Assembly (NCBI GenBank): GCA_035685165.1
Contig: DASRBI010000010.1
Coordinates: forward strand, 1-64,000
Reading direction: 5' to 3'
Length of the DNA stretch: 64,000 bases
Origin: DATFDN01 sp035685165
Lineage (GTDB): Bacteria > Pseudomonadota > Alphaproteobacteria > Acetobacterales > Acetobacteraceae
The notes under the pieces are model-generated. The model searched no databases, was not told the DNA's origin, and saw only the letters and a program-made list of their open reading frames with translations. A program made the translations under genes and the position numbers. Every line of letters begins with the position of its first letter. The first letter of the stretch is position 1. Of this stretch, positions 1-8,135 are shown piece by piece.

Positions 1-1223
1 CAACACCCTCTTTCGCCGCACTCGGGCTTTCCGAGCGGCTGCTGCGCGCCCTCGAGGGCGCCACGTTCCACACCCCCACCCCCATCCAGGCCGAAGCCAT
101 CCCGCCGCTGCTCGCGGGCCGCGACCTGCTCGGCGTGGCGCAGACCGGCACCGGCAAGACCGCTGCCTTCGCCCTGCCGATGCTCCAGCACCTCGACGCC
201 GGGCGCGAACGCGCCTCCGCCTTCGCCACCCGCGCACTGATCCTGGCGCCGACGCGCGAGCTTGCCCTGCAGATCGAGGCAAGCCTGCGCCGCCTCGGCG
301 CCGGAGGGCGCCTTCGGATCGTCTCCATCCTCGGCGGCATGAGCCGCTCCAAACAGGTGCAGCAGATGCGCGGCGGCGCCGACATCGTGGTCGGCACGCC
401 GGGGCGCGTGTGCGATCTCATGGCGACACGTGAGCTTCAGCTTCATCAGGTGCGGCACTTCGTGCTGGACGAGGCCGACCGGATGCTCGATCTCGGCTTC
501 ATCCGCGACATCCGCCGCGTGCTCGCCGCCCTGCCCGCGCAGCGCCAATCCTCGCTCTTCTCCGCCACCATGCCGGCGGAGGTCAGCGGGCTGGCCGAAA
601 GCCTGCTGTGCGATCCGGTGCGCGTCAGCGTGACCCCCGCCGAACCCACGCCAACCCGGATCGAGCAGCACGTGCATTTCGTGCCGCAAGCGGGAAAGCG
701 GGTGCTGCTCGCGAACCTGCTCGCCGATCCGCAGCTTTCGCGGGTAATCGTGTTCACCCGCACCAAGCGCGGCGCCGACCGCGTAGCCGAATCGGTAGGG
801 GCGGGCGGCATCGCCGTGAGCGCCATCCACGGCAACAAGAGCCAGCCGCAGCGGCAGCGGGCGCTGGAGCGGTTCCGGCGCGGCCAGGCGCGGGTGCTGG
901 TCGCGACCGACATCGCCGCGCGCGGGATCGACGTGACGGGCGTTTCGCACGTCATCAACTTCGATCTGCCCGCGCAGGCGGAAGACTATGTGCACCGTAT
1001 CGGCCGCACGGCGCGCGCGGGTGCGGCAGGGGTGGCGATTTCCTTCTGCGATCCGGCCGAGCGCGGCGCGCTGCGTGCGATCGAGCGGGCGGCGGGCGCC
1101 AAGCTCGTTGCCGCGTCGGGCGATGAGCTTGCCGAGACGGCGGCCCCGCGCTCCGCCGCGCCGAAGCGCCGGCGCCGCAATGGCGGGCGCGGCGCGGCAC
1201 CTTGGATGCGCCGGGCGGCCTAA
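1..1223 (+). CDS. DEAD-box ATP-dependent RNA helicase (5' end cut by window edge)
   Basis: RNA helicase of the DEAD-box family, RhlE-like, expected to unwind short RNA duplexes in ribosome assembly or mRNA turnover. The reading frame is open from the first base. The Q-motif region (FHTPTPIQAEAI) is read at about 69-105, upstream of the first internal ATG at 135, so only a few N-terminal residues should be missing. In order: Walker A AQTGTGKT (about 138-161), PTREL, GTPGR, DEAD (468-479), SAT, and the helicase-C motif HRIGRTARAG near 1000-1025. The C-terminus is a short Arg-rich tail (RRRRNGGRG), typical of RhlE-type enzymes and probably RNA-binding. It converges on truB with a gap of only 19 bp. 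The family is certain; the exact paralogue (rhlE or another) is not. Confidence 0.93.
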   Translation, partial: TPSFAALGLSERLLRALEGATFHTPTPIQAEAIPPLLAGRDLLGVAQTGTGKTAAFALPMLQHLDAGRERASAFATRALILAPTRELALQIEASLRRLGAGGRLRIVSILGGMSRSKQVQQMRGGADIVVGTPGRVCDLMATRELQLHQVRHFVLDEADRMLDLGFIRDIRRVLAALPAQRQSSLFSATMPAEVSGLAESLLCDPVRVSVTPAEPTPTRIEQHVHFVPQAGKRVLLANLLADPQLSRVIVFTRTKRGADRVAESVGAGGIAVSAIHGNKSQPQRQRALERFRRGQARVLVATDIAARGIDVTGVSHVINFDLPAQAEDYVHRIGRTARAGAAGVAISFCDPAERGALRAIERAAGAKLVAASGDELAETAAPRSAAPKRRRRNGGRGAAPWMRRAA

Positions 1224-1242
1224 CGCGACCTGGTCCGGCGCA

Positions 1243-2157
1243 TCAGAGGATGCGCTCGGGCTTGAGCAGTCCCTCCTCCAAACGACAGAGGCCGATCACC
1301 CGGCCGCCCGCCATCGCCCGGGCCAGGCCGCCGGCGGGATCAGCCTGCGGCGGTATCCGCCCCATCAGCGCCACCAGGCTGACCGCCTGCCCGTGCTGGA
1401 GGGCGGCGGCCTCCGGCCCGGTGAGGGGCAGCGCCGGCAATTCCGCAAGCGCCGTCTCGACGGGCAGGAGAAGGTCCGGGGATGCGCGCGCGGCCGCGAC
1501 CCGCTCAAGCGGGATCGCCTGTTCGGCGACAAACGGACCGACGCGCAGCCGGCGCAGCGCGGCGATGTGGCCGAGCGTGCCGCAGGCGGCGGCGAGGTCG
1601 CGGGCGAGGCTCCGCATATAGACGCCCTTGCCGGACTCCACCTCGAACACGGCGTGGTCGGGATCGGGCCGCTCCACGAGTTCAAAGCGATCGACGCGCG
1701 CTGGGCGGGGCTCCAGCACCGGCGGGCGTCCCTCGCGGGCCATGTCGTAGGCGCGCTCGCCAGCGACCTTCACCGCCGAATAGACCGGCGGCACCTGCAT
1801 GATCTTGCCGCGAAAGGCGGGCAGCGCGGCGCGGATCGCCGCGTCCGTCGGCCGGATGTCGGAGCTGGCGGAGATCCGCCCGTCGGCGTCGTCGGTATCG
1901 CGCGCCTCGCCGAAGCGGAGCGTGAAGCGGTAGAGCTTGGTGCCGTCCATCACATAGGGGACGGTCTTGGTGGCGGCACCGAAGGCGACCGGCAGCACGC
2001 CGGTGGCGAGCGGATCGAGCGTGCCGCCGTGCCCCGCCTTCTGCGCGTCGAACGCGCGGCGCACCTTGTTCACCACATCCGTGCTGGTGAGCCCGGGCGG
2101 CTTGTCGATGATGAGCCAGCCGTCGAGCGGACGGCCGCGCGGCTTGCGGCGGGACAT
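1243..2157 (-). CDS. truB: tRNA pseudouridine(55) synthase TruB
   Basis: Isomerises U55 in the T-loop of tRNAs to pseudouridine in the cytoplasm. The 304-residue length is normal for the family. The N-terminus carries the conserved GWLIIDKPPGLTS segment, and the catalytic Asp lies in GGTLDPLATGVLP (about residue 48). The substrate-binding RFTLRFGEARDTDD and the SGKGVYMRSLARDL segment are also present. The start is the ATG at 2155-2157. In many proteobacteria truB lies with rbfA and rpsO; neither is present here, so the gene stands alone, convergent with the helicase gene and divergent from a membrane protein gene. Confidence 0.95.
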   Translation of the reverse strand: MSRRKPRGRPLDGWLIIDKPPGLTSTDVVNKVRRAFDAQKAGHGGTLDPLATGVLPVAFGAATKTVPYVMDGTKLYRFTLRFGEARDTDDADGRISASSDIRPTDAAIRAALPAFRGKIMQVPPVYSAVKVAGERAYDMAREGRPPVLEPRPARVDRFELVERPDPDHAVFEVESGKGVYMRSLARDLAAACGTLGHIAALRRLRVGPFVAEQAIPLERVAAARASPDLLLPVETALAELPALPLTGPEAAALQHGQAVSLVALMGRIPPQADPAGGLARAMAGGRVIGLCRLEEGLLKPERIL

Positions 2158-2292
2158 GGGAGGATGAACCGGATCTCGGGAGGGGCGGGCTTGTGCGCGT
2201 GCGGGCGCGGTAAGTCAACCGGGTGCTGCCCGCCGATTTGAACCCGCGCAAACGGACAGGCTAAACGGTCCCGGCAACGCCCTTGGAGACGC

Positions 2293-3141
2293 ATGACGCG
2301 GCGGTCCCTTGCCCGCGCCGGATCGGCGAGCACGCTTCAGGTGCTGTCGGTGCAGACCGGGCTCGCCGCTCGCGTGTGCGTGTTCGCCGTCTCGCCGCTG
2401 ATTATCGTCGAAGCCTGGCGCTGGATCCTGTCGAGCGTCAACGCGCTGCAACCGGGCGATCTTGCGGTTGCCCTCCTGCTCGCGGTGGTGCTGGCCGGAT
2501 TTCTCGAACCGCTGCGCGACCTGATCGTGCGGCCCGAGCATCACGGCGCGCAGGCCGGCATCGGCAGCTTCGTGCTCACCGCCGCCCTCACACTCCCCGT
2601 CGTCCTGCTGCATGGCCCGCTGGAACGGCACTTCCATCACGGAATCGACCGCCCGCTCAATGTCGTCCTCGGGCAGGGGCTGATCGCCCTGTTCGTCACC
2701 CTAGCCTGGCTTGCCCAGCACCGCGTCTTCCAATGGATCCTGGGTGCGATCGGGCTGTGTATGCCGCTGATCGCCGGCTACCGGTTCGAGTGGGCGGCGG
2801 ACGAAACCTGGTCCGCCTTCTTCGTCTGCCTTGTGATCTCCGCCCTGGTGATGCCTCGGTTCCGGCCCTGGGACCGCGAGTCGCTCCGCATCGCCTCCGG
2901 CTGCGTGCTGTTGGTCGCTTGCACCTTCCTGATGATCACGCTTCTCCTGCATGCAATCTCCGATCACATCGTGGCGCTGCCGTACTGGCTGCTGTACGAG
3001 GGATCGGCCGAGCCCGCGTCGGTACCGAGCCTGGTGGGCGGCCCGGTGTGGTGGACCACCTGGCTTGAGGACCTGCTCTTTTATGGCGGCTGGGCGCTCG
3101 GACTGTTCGTGCATCGCGGGCGCACGCCCGCGAGCGGCTGA
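2293..3141 (+). CDS. Polytopic membrane protein, function unknown
   Basis: A 282-residue protein I do not recognise. About seven or eight hydrophobic segments can be read, for example around residues 28-46, 57-74, 92-108, 124-141, 148-163, 174-187, 203-222 and 256-272, so it should be an inner-membrane protein. A charged, His-containing loop (LERHFHHGIDRP) lies near residues 110-122. I see no catalytic motif or known transporter signature. The ATG at 2293 keeps a short basic N-terminus before the first membrane segment. It is divergent from truB across about 135 bp and convergent with rpmB. Codon use looks like its neighbours, so it is probably a real gene, but no function can be assigned. 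Confidence 0.75.
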   Translation: MTRRSLARAGSASTLQVLSVQTGLAARVCVFAVSPLIIVEAWRWILSSVNALQPGDLAVALLLAVVLAGFLEPLRDLIVRPEHHGAQAGIGSFVLTAALTLPVVLLHGPLERHFHHGIDRPLNVVLGQGLIALFVTLAWLAQHRVFQWILGAIGLCMPLIAGYRFEWAADETWSAFFVCLVISALVMPRFRPWDRESLRIASGCVLLVACTFLMITLLLHAISDHIVALPYWLLYEGSAEPASVPSLVGGPVWWTTWLEDLLFYGGWALGLFVHRGRTPASG

Positions 3142-3283
3142 CGGGGCAAGGCGCACATGCGCCCCGCCGTTCTGGAAGGATCAGTGATAGCTGGCGTTGC
3201 CGTTCGACGAGTTGATGGCGTTGCCGGAATTTCCGGAGTTGGTCCCGCCGCTACGGAGCGCGAACGCCCAGCCTGTTACGAAA

Positions 3284-3583
3284 TCACGCGCTGGCGGCGC
3301 GCTTGGCCTGGCTGCGCGCGATGCGGCGCTTGATAACCAGGACATCGGCCGGCAACCGGCGGTCGGGCGTGCCGAGCAGGAAAGCGTCGATGCCGCCCTT
3401 GGCCTCCACCGTGCGGATCGCCCGGGTGGACAGCCGCAGCCGCACCGTCTGGCCCAGGACGTCGGAGAGGAGCGAAGTTTCCTGCAGATTGGGCAGGAAG
3501 CGGCGGCGGGTCTTGTTATTGGCGTGGCTGACGTTGTTGCCGGTCAGCACGCCCTTGCCCGTGATCTGACAGCGGCGCGACAT
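3284..3583 (-). CDS. rpmB: 50S ribosomal protein L28
   Basis: Structural protein of the large ribosomal subunit. The start MSRRCQITGKGVLTGNNVSH and the following ANNKTRRRFLPNLQ are the classical L28 signature. At 99 residues it matches the longer alphaproteobacterial form, which has a basic C-terminal extension (KRRIARSQAKRAA). The single Cys near the N-terminus is the remnant of the zinc-type L28 motif, so this is the Cys-poor (C-) form. It is monocistronic here, with about 200 bp upstream that carry no gene. The small Asn/Gly-rich reading frame beyond its stop is described as a finding. Confidence 0.96.
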   Translation of the reverse strand: MSRRCQITGKGVLTGNNVSHANNKTRRRFLPNLQETSLLSDVLGQTVRLRLSTRAIRTVEAKGGIDAFLLGTPDRRLPADVLVIKRRIARSQAKRAASA

Positions 3584-3781
3584 CGCGTGAACCCCTAACG
3601 AAGCAGGCCCGGAGCAATCCAGGATCGGTGCGGAAGGCGCGGCTTATCCCCGAACCGCGCCCGGAGGTCAACCGGCCCTCGCCCGGCGCGCTCTGGCGAG
3701 CGCGGCGACCTCTTCCGCGAGCGGGCGCGTCCACCCCCGCGAAGGCGAGAGGCGCCGGGTGAGGGCGTGCAGCATTTCGCC

Positions 3782-4255
3782 TCAGGCCCGCTCGACCCGG
3801 CAGAGCAGGCATCCGGGCTTGGCGGTATGGATGTTCACAAAGGCCGTGCGCGGGTCGAACAGCGCCCGCAGAAGTGGCCCCTCGGCCTCGGCGCCCTCGC
3901 CAACATGGCCGAGATCGTAAAGGCAGAGGTCGTCGGCGTCGTAGGCGCGGACGGAGATGAGGGAGCCGCGGACGATCTCGGGGATCGTGTTCGCCGCCGC
4001 GAAGGGGGCGCACTCGGTCTCGTGCAGGAAGATCGGACTCGGAGTCCAGTAGACGCCCCGCGGGCGCGGCAGATCGTAGGAGCCGAGCAGCACCGTCTCG
4101 TTCGGCGCGGCATAGCGCAGGCAGACCCGGCAGGGACAGCGTGAATCGGGGCCGGGTCCGCGACGCAGGAACGGGCTCCCCCGGTCGTCGCGCAAGCCGT
4201 GGCGAAAGCGGGCCGCCACGTCAGGCGGGATGGGCAGGCAGCGGAATTCAGGCAT
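3782..4255 (-). CDS. DUF1203 domain protein
   Basis: Small cytoplasmic protein of the DUF1203 family, whose biochemical role is unknown. Recognisable features are the start MPEFRCLPIPPDVAARFR, the Cys pair in SRCPCRVCLRYA, the GSYDLPRPRGVYWTPSPIF block with a following HETEC, and the C-terminal GCLLCRVERA. I take the ATG at 4253-4255 because it has a GGGAG ribosome-binding site about eight bases upstream and gives the usual N-terminus. An in-frame GTG at 4270 would add five residues. The conserved Cys residues suggest metal binding or redox chemistry, which is inference only. It lies downstream of gabD on the same strand, separated by a GC-rich stem-loop (4278-4305). Confidence 0.82.
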   Translation of the reverse strand: MPEFRCLPIPPDVAARFRHGLRDDRGSPFLRRGPGPDSRCPCRVCLRYAAPNETVLLGSYDLPRPRGVYWTPSPIFLHETECAPFAAANTIPEIVRGSLISVRAYDADDLCLYDLGHVGEGAEAEGPLLRALFDPRTAFVNIHTAKPGCLLCRVERA

Positions 4256-4277
4256 CGGTTGGGCTCCCACAATGGAC

Positions 4278-4305
4278 GGGACGACGGAAGCCGATCCGCC
4301 GTCCC
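4278..4305 (-). other. Stem-loop between gabD and the DUF1203 gene
   Basis: Two 10-base arms (4278-4287 and 4296-4305) pair with one G-T type mismatch around an eight-base loop. There is no clear T-tract on either side. It could end gabD transcripts by a Rho-assisted route, or stabilise an mRNA end. Its role is not shown by the sequence. Confidence 0.35.
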
Positions 4306-4342
4306 GCCCGCCATCCGCCGCTTGCGCCGCTATGGGCGGCGG

Positions 4343-5821
4343 TTATGTGCCAATGCCCCCCAGCGTGACGTATTTGATCTCCAGATACTCCTCGATCCCG
4401 TATTTCGAGCCTTCGCGGCCGAGGCCCGAGGCTTTCATGCCGCCGAACGGCGCCTCGGCGGTCGAGATGATTCCCTCATTCACGCCGACGATGCCGTATT
4501 CGAGCGCCTCGGAGACACGGATGATCCGCCCGATGTCGCGCGCGTAGAAGTAGGAGGCGAGGCCGAACTCGGTGTCGTTGGCGAGCCGGATCGCCTCCTC
4601 CTCGGTTTTAAAGCGAAACAGCGGTGCCACCGGGCCGAATGTCTCCTCCTTGAAGATCAGCGCCTCGCGGGGCACGTCGGCAAGCAAGGTCGGCTCGAAA
4701 AAATTGCCGCCGAGCTTGTGCCGCTTACCGCCCGTCAGCACGCGCGCGCCGCGCTTGGTGGCATCGGCGATGTGCTCCTCCACCTTCTTCACCGCGTCGG
4801 CGTTGATCAGCGGCCCCTGCGCCACGCCGGGCTCCATGCCGTTGCCGACCTTCATCGCCTCGATCGCCGCCTTGAACTTGGTGGCGAACGCATCGAACAC
4901 CCCGTCCTGCACCAATATGCGGTTCGCGCACACGCAGGTCTGCCCAGTGTTGCGGTATTTGCTCGCCATCGCGCCCTGCACGGCGGCATCCAGATCGGCG
5001 TCGTCGAACACAATGAACGGCGCGTTGCCGCCGAGCTCCATGCTGGTTTTCTTGATCGTCGGCGCGCATTGCGCGAGCAGCTTCGCGCCCACCTCCGTCG
5101 AGCCGGTGAACGAAAGCTTCCGCACCAGCGGATTGGACGTGAGTTCACCGCCGACCGCGCCCGAGGGGCCGGTGATGACGTTGCACACGCCGGGCGGCAT
5201 CCCTGCCCGCTCGGCGAGCACCGCGAGCGCGAGCGCGGAGAACGGCGTCTGGCTGGCCGGCCGGATGACGCCGGTGCAGCCCGCGGCCCATCCCGGACCG
5301 GCCTTGCGGGTGATCATCGCGGCTGGAAAATTCCAGGGCGTGATCGCGGCGAACACGCCGATCGGCTCCTTGGTGACGAGGATGCGCCGTCCCTTAGCGT
5401 TCTGCGGGATCGTGTCGCCATAGACCCGGCGTGCCTCCTCGGCGAACCATTCGATGAAACTCGCGGCATAGGCGATCTCGCCCTTGCTTTCCGCGAGCGG
5501 CTTGCCCTGTTCGGCGGTCATGATCACCGCCAGGTCATCGGCGTTCGCCATCATCAGATCGGCGATCTTCCGCAGGATCGCGGCGCGCTCTTTCGCCAGC
5601 ATGGCGCGCCAGCCCGGATATGCGCGCGCCGCCGCCTCGATCGCCCGGCGGGTCTCGGCGGCGCCGAGCGCCGGCACCTCGCCCACCGCTTCGCCAGTCG
5701 CCGGGTTGTTGACCACGAGCGTCCGGCCGCTGTCGGCCTCGACCCACTTGCCGTCGACGTAGTTAGCCTGGCGCAGCAGGGTCGGATCCTTCAGGGGGAG
5801 CGGACTGGCTGGATTGAGCAT
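4343..5821 (-). CDS. gabD: NADP-dependent succinate-semialdehyde dehydrogenase
   Basis: Oxidises succinic semialdehyde to succinate in the GABA shunt. This is a 492-residue ALDH-superfamily protein of the GabD class. The coenzyme-site segment TPWNFPAAMITRKAGP lies near residue 161, the general-base Glu is in MELGGNAPF (E262), and the nucleophile is in NTGQTCVC (C296, with C298 nearby as in redox-controlled GabD enzymes). The FGPVAPLFRF and PFGGMKASGLGREG blocks are intact. The start ATG has a good GGAGG site eight bases upstream. One oddity: the conserved Lys of the family motif KPA/KPS is Arg here (VIRPAS, about residue 187). No GABA transaminase or regulator is adjacent. Confidence 0.93.
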   Translation of the reverse strand: MLNPASPLPLKDPTLLRQANYVDGKWVEADSGRTLVVNNPATGEAVGEVPALGAAETRRAIEAAARAYPGWRAMLAKERAAILRKIADLMMANADDLAVIMTAEQGKPLAESKGEIAYAASFIEWFAEEARRVYGDTIPQNAKGRRILVTKEPIGVFAAITPWNFPAAMITRKAGPGWAAGCTGVIRPASQTPFSALALAVLAERAGMPPGVCNVITGPSGAVGGELTSNPLVRKLSFTGSTEVGAKLLAQCAPTIKKTSMELGGNAPFIVFDDADLDAAVQGAMASKYRNTGQTCVCANRILVQDGVFDAFATKFKAAIEAMKVGNGMEPGVAQGPLINADAVKKVEEHIADATKRGARVLTGGKRHKLGGNFFEPTLLADVPREALIFKEETFGPVAPLFRFKTEEEAIRLANDTEFGLASYFYARDIGRIIRVSEALEYGIVGVNEGIISTAEAPFGGMKASGLGREGSKYGIEEYLEIKYVTLGGIGT

Positions 5822-5967
5822 GGCTGGCCTCCGTTATCCGCCCCCGATGGTAGTGCCGGACCGCCGCGCTGCCCAGGCCGCGCCGGCGCACGCTCGCCTT
5901 GTCGCGGCAAAGCCGCTTCGGATAAATGAACTCGGGATTTGGCAGCGGAACGTTGTTTGAGGCTCGC

Positions 5968-8127
5968 ATGAGAAGGCCGCGCATAAGTGTTCTGCTGCCC
6001 GTCTATAACGGCGAGAACTATCTCGGCGAGGCGGTGAACAGCATCCTCGGCCAGACGTTCGAGGATTTCGAGCTGATCGCCATCGACGACGGTTCGGCCG
6101 ACCGCTCGGCGGCAATCCTGCAAAGCATCGACGATCCACGGATGGTCGTCATACAGAACGAGAGCAACCGCGGCCTTGTCTGGTCGCTCAACCGCGCGGC
6201 CTCGGTGGCGCGCGGCGAATACTTGGCGCGGCTGGATGCCGACGACATCGCGCTCCCGACCCGGCTCGCGCGGCAGGTGGCGGTGCTCGACGGCGATCCG
6301 GGGATTTCGCTGCTTGGCGGTCTGGCGTGGGATCTGCTCGAAGGCCGCTGCTATCCGCCGACAATGCCGTACGATCCCGACCCGACGGTTATCCGCTGGA
6401 TGATGCACATAACCAATCCGCTCCCGCATCCCAGCATGATGTTCCGCGCCGATCTGCTGTCGAAGCTCGGCACCTACATGCGCGAGGAGTTCTTTCTCGC
6501 CGAGGATTTCGATTTTTCCCACCGCGTAAGCAAGCTGGGGGGGATCTGGCTGATGCCTGAGCGGCTTATTTTGTACCGGCGCCACAAGGCGAGCCTCACG
6601 AGCGCGAACAAGCGCGAGCTGCTGGTGCAGCGGACGGCCGCCGTGCTCGCCCAGCCGCACGCGGAGCTGGTCGGCGCAGAGGCCGCTTACACCAGCGAAG
6701 TGATCGCCTCCGAGCTGATGGCGGTGGGCTCCGACACGGACCGCAGCGATCGGGTGAACGCGCTGGCGGAAGTGCTGGAGCGGCTGCTTGACCGCTTCTT
6801 AGAGGTCAACCGCGTATCGGATGCACAGGCAAGCCGGCTCTGGGCAATCACGGGCGAGTTCTGGCGGCGGCGCGTTCAGCACGGCGTCGCTCGCGGGCTC
6901 CCGCTTTACGCCGTGCCGCGCCCGAGGCGCTTGGAGGGATCCGTCGGGCCGTCCTGGCCAGAGCTGCTGGCGACCAGCCTTCGCAGCATGGTGCCCGCCA
7001 AGCCGCTTATCCGCGCGGCGGTCGGCAGGTTTTCGGCGTCGCGACCGCGAGCAGGCCCGGTCGCCGCGTTCGGCACGAGATTCACGCCCATTCCGCCCAA
7101 CCAAGACAGCCCGCCGCGGCTGTTCGTCGTGGTGGACACCGAAGCGGAGTTCGACTGGGGCGGCCCGTTCGAGCGGTCCGGCATGAGGGTCGGCGCGATG
7201 CGTTTCCAGGAACGCGCGCAGTCGATTTTCGATGGCTTCGGCCTGCGGCCGATCTATGTGGTCGATTACGCCATTGCCGCCCAGCCCGAGGGATACGAGC
7301 CGCTGCGCGCGATCCTGGAACGGCATAGCTGCATGGTGGGCGCGCATCTGCATCCGTGGATCAATCCGCCATTCATCGAGGATGTGAGCGAGCGCAACTC
7401 CTATCCCGGCAATCTGCCAGCCGATCTCGAGCGCGCAAAACTCGAAGTGCTCGTGAACGCGATCGAGGCCGCATTCGGCATCAGTCCGCTGTTCTACAAA
7501 GCGGGACGGTTCGGTGTCGGGCCCTCCACCTATGCGACGCTCGCGCGGCTCGGCTTCGCGGTGGACCTGAGCATCCTTCCCGGTGCCGACATGCGTGCCA
7601 CCGGCGGACCGGATTTCGTCCGCTTCCGCCCGATCCCATACCGCGTGGCGGCCGGCGGTATTCTGTCGCTGCCGGTGACGCGCGGTTCCTACGGCGTGCT
7701 GCCGGCGATCGGCGGCACTTCGGTGAGCATGTTGTTCGCGCCGCTGGCGCAGCGGCTGCATGTGCCCGGAACGCTGCGTGGCCTCAAGCTCCTCAACGCC
7801 GCCACCTTGACCCCGGAAGGGGTCGATGCGTCCGAGCAGATGGCGCTGATCCGTCATTTGGTGCGGCGGGGATTCAAGGATTTCACCCTGTACTATCACA
7901 GCCCCTCGGTAGTGCCTGGAAACACGCCTTATGTGCGAAACGAGGCTGACCTCGCACGCTTCCTATCGCGGCTGGAAACGGTGTGCGACTTCTTCTTCAA
8001 CCGGCTTGGCGGACTGCCCGGCAACCCAGCCGATCTGGTCGCGCCCCCGCAGCGCCGCGCGCTCTGGCCGCGCCGGGCTGCGTCACGCGCCGACACGATG
8101 CCCGAAGCAGCGCCGCCGCGCGCCTAG
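5968..8127 (+). CDS. Fusion of a family-2 glycosyltransferase with a polysaccharide-deacetylase-like domain
   Basis: A 719-residue protein if the ATG at 5968 is used, which gives the typical GT2 start MRRPRISVLLPVYNGENYLG. An in-frame ATG at 5926 would add 14 atypical residues. The N-terminal half is a GT-A glycosyltransferase, with IDDGSAD (about residues 39-45), the nucleotide-sugar motif ARLDADD (about 87-93), NPLPHPSMMFR and AEDFDFSHR. A helical linker follows. From about residue 385 comes a domain with VVDTEAEFDWGG and a second motif GAHLHPWINPP (about 458-468), as in WalW-type polysaccharide deacetylases. No signal peptide or membrane segment is seen, so it probably acts on a cytoplasmic glycan precursor. 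It is divergent from gabD and stands outside any visible glycan cluster. Confidence 0.83.
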   Translation: MRRPRISVLLPVYNGENYLGEAVNSILGQTFEDFELIAIDDGSADRSAAILQSIDDPRMVVIQNESNRGLVWSLNRAASVARGEYLARLDADDIALPTRLARQVAVLDGDPGISLLGGLAWDLLEGRCYPPTMPYDPDPTVIRWMMHITNPLPHPSMMFRADLLSKLGTYMREEFFLAEDFDFSHRVSKLGGIWLMPERLILYRRHKASLTSANKRELLVQRTAAVLAQPHAELVGAEAAYTSEVIASELMAVGSDTDRSDRVNALAEVLERLLDRFLEVNRVSDAQASRLWAITGEFWRRRVQHGVARGLPLYAVPRPRRLEGSVGPSWPELLATSLRSMVPAKPLIRAAVGRFSASRPRAGPVAAFGTRFTPIPPNQDSPPRLFVVVDTEAEFDWGGPFERSGMRVGAMRFQERAQSIFDGFGLRPIYVVDYAIAAQPEGYEPLRAILERHSCMVGAHLHPWINPPFIEDVSERNSYPGNLPADLERAKLEVLVNAIEAAFGISPLFYKAGRFGVGPSTYATLARLGFAVDLSILPGADMRATGGPDFVRFRPIPYRVAAGGILSLPVTRGSYGVLPAIGGTSVSMLFAPLAQRLHVPGTLRGLKLLNAATLTPEGVDASEQMALIRHLVRRGFKDFTLYYHSPSVVPGNTPYVRNEADLARFLSRLETVCDFFFNRLGGLPGNPADLVAPPQRRALWPRRAASRADTMPEAAPPRA

Positions 8128-8135
8128 ACAGGCGT

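Noticed and set aside
2230..2250. A GGGTTCAAATCGG-like T-loop motif on the minus strand, hinting at a tRNA.
   Set aside because: The flanking bases do not form a T-stem, and no acceptor, D or anticodon arms can be paired. It is probably chance in GC-rich DNA.
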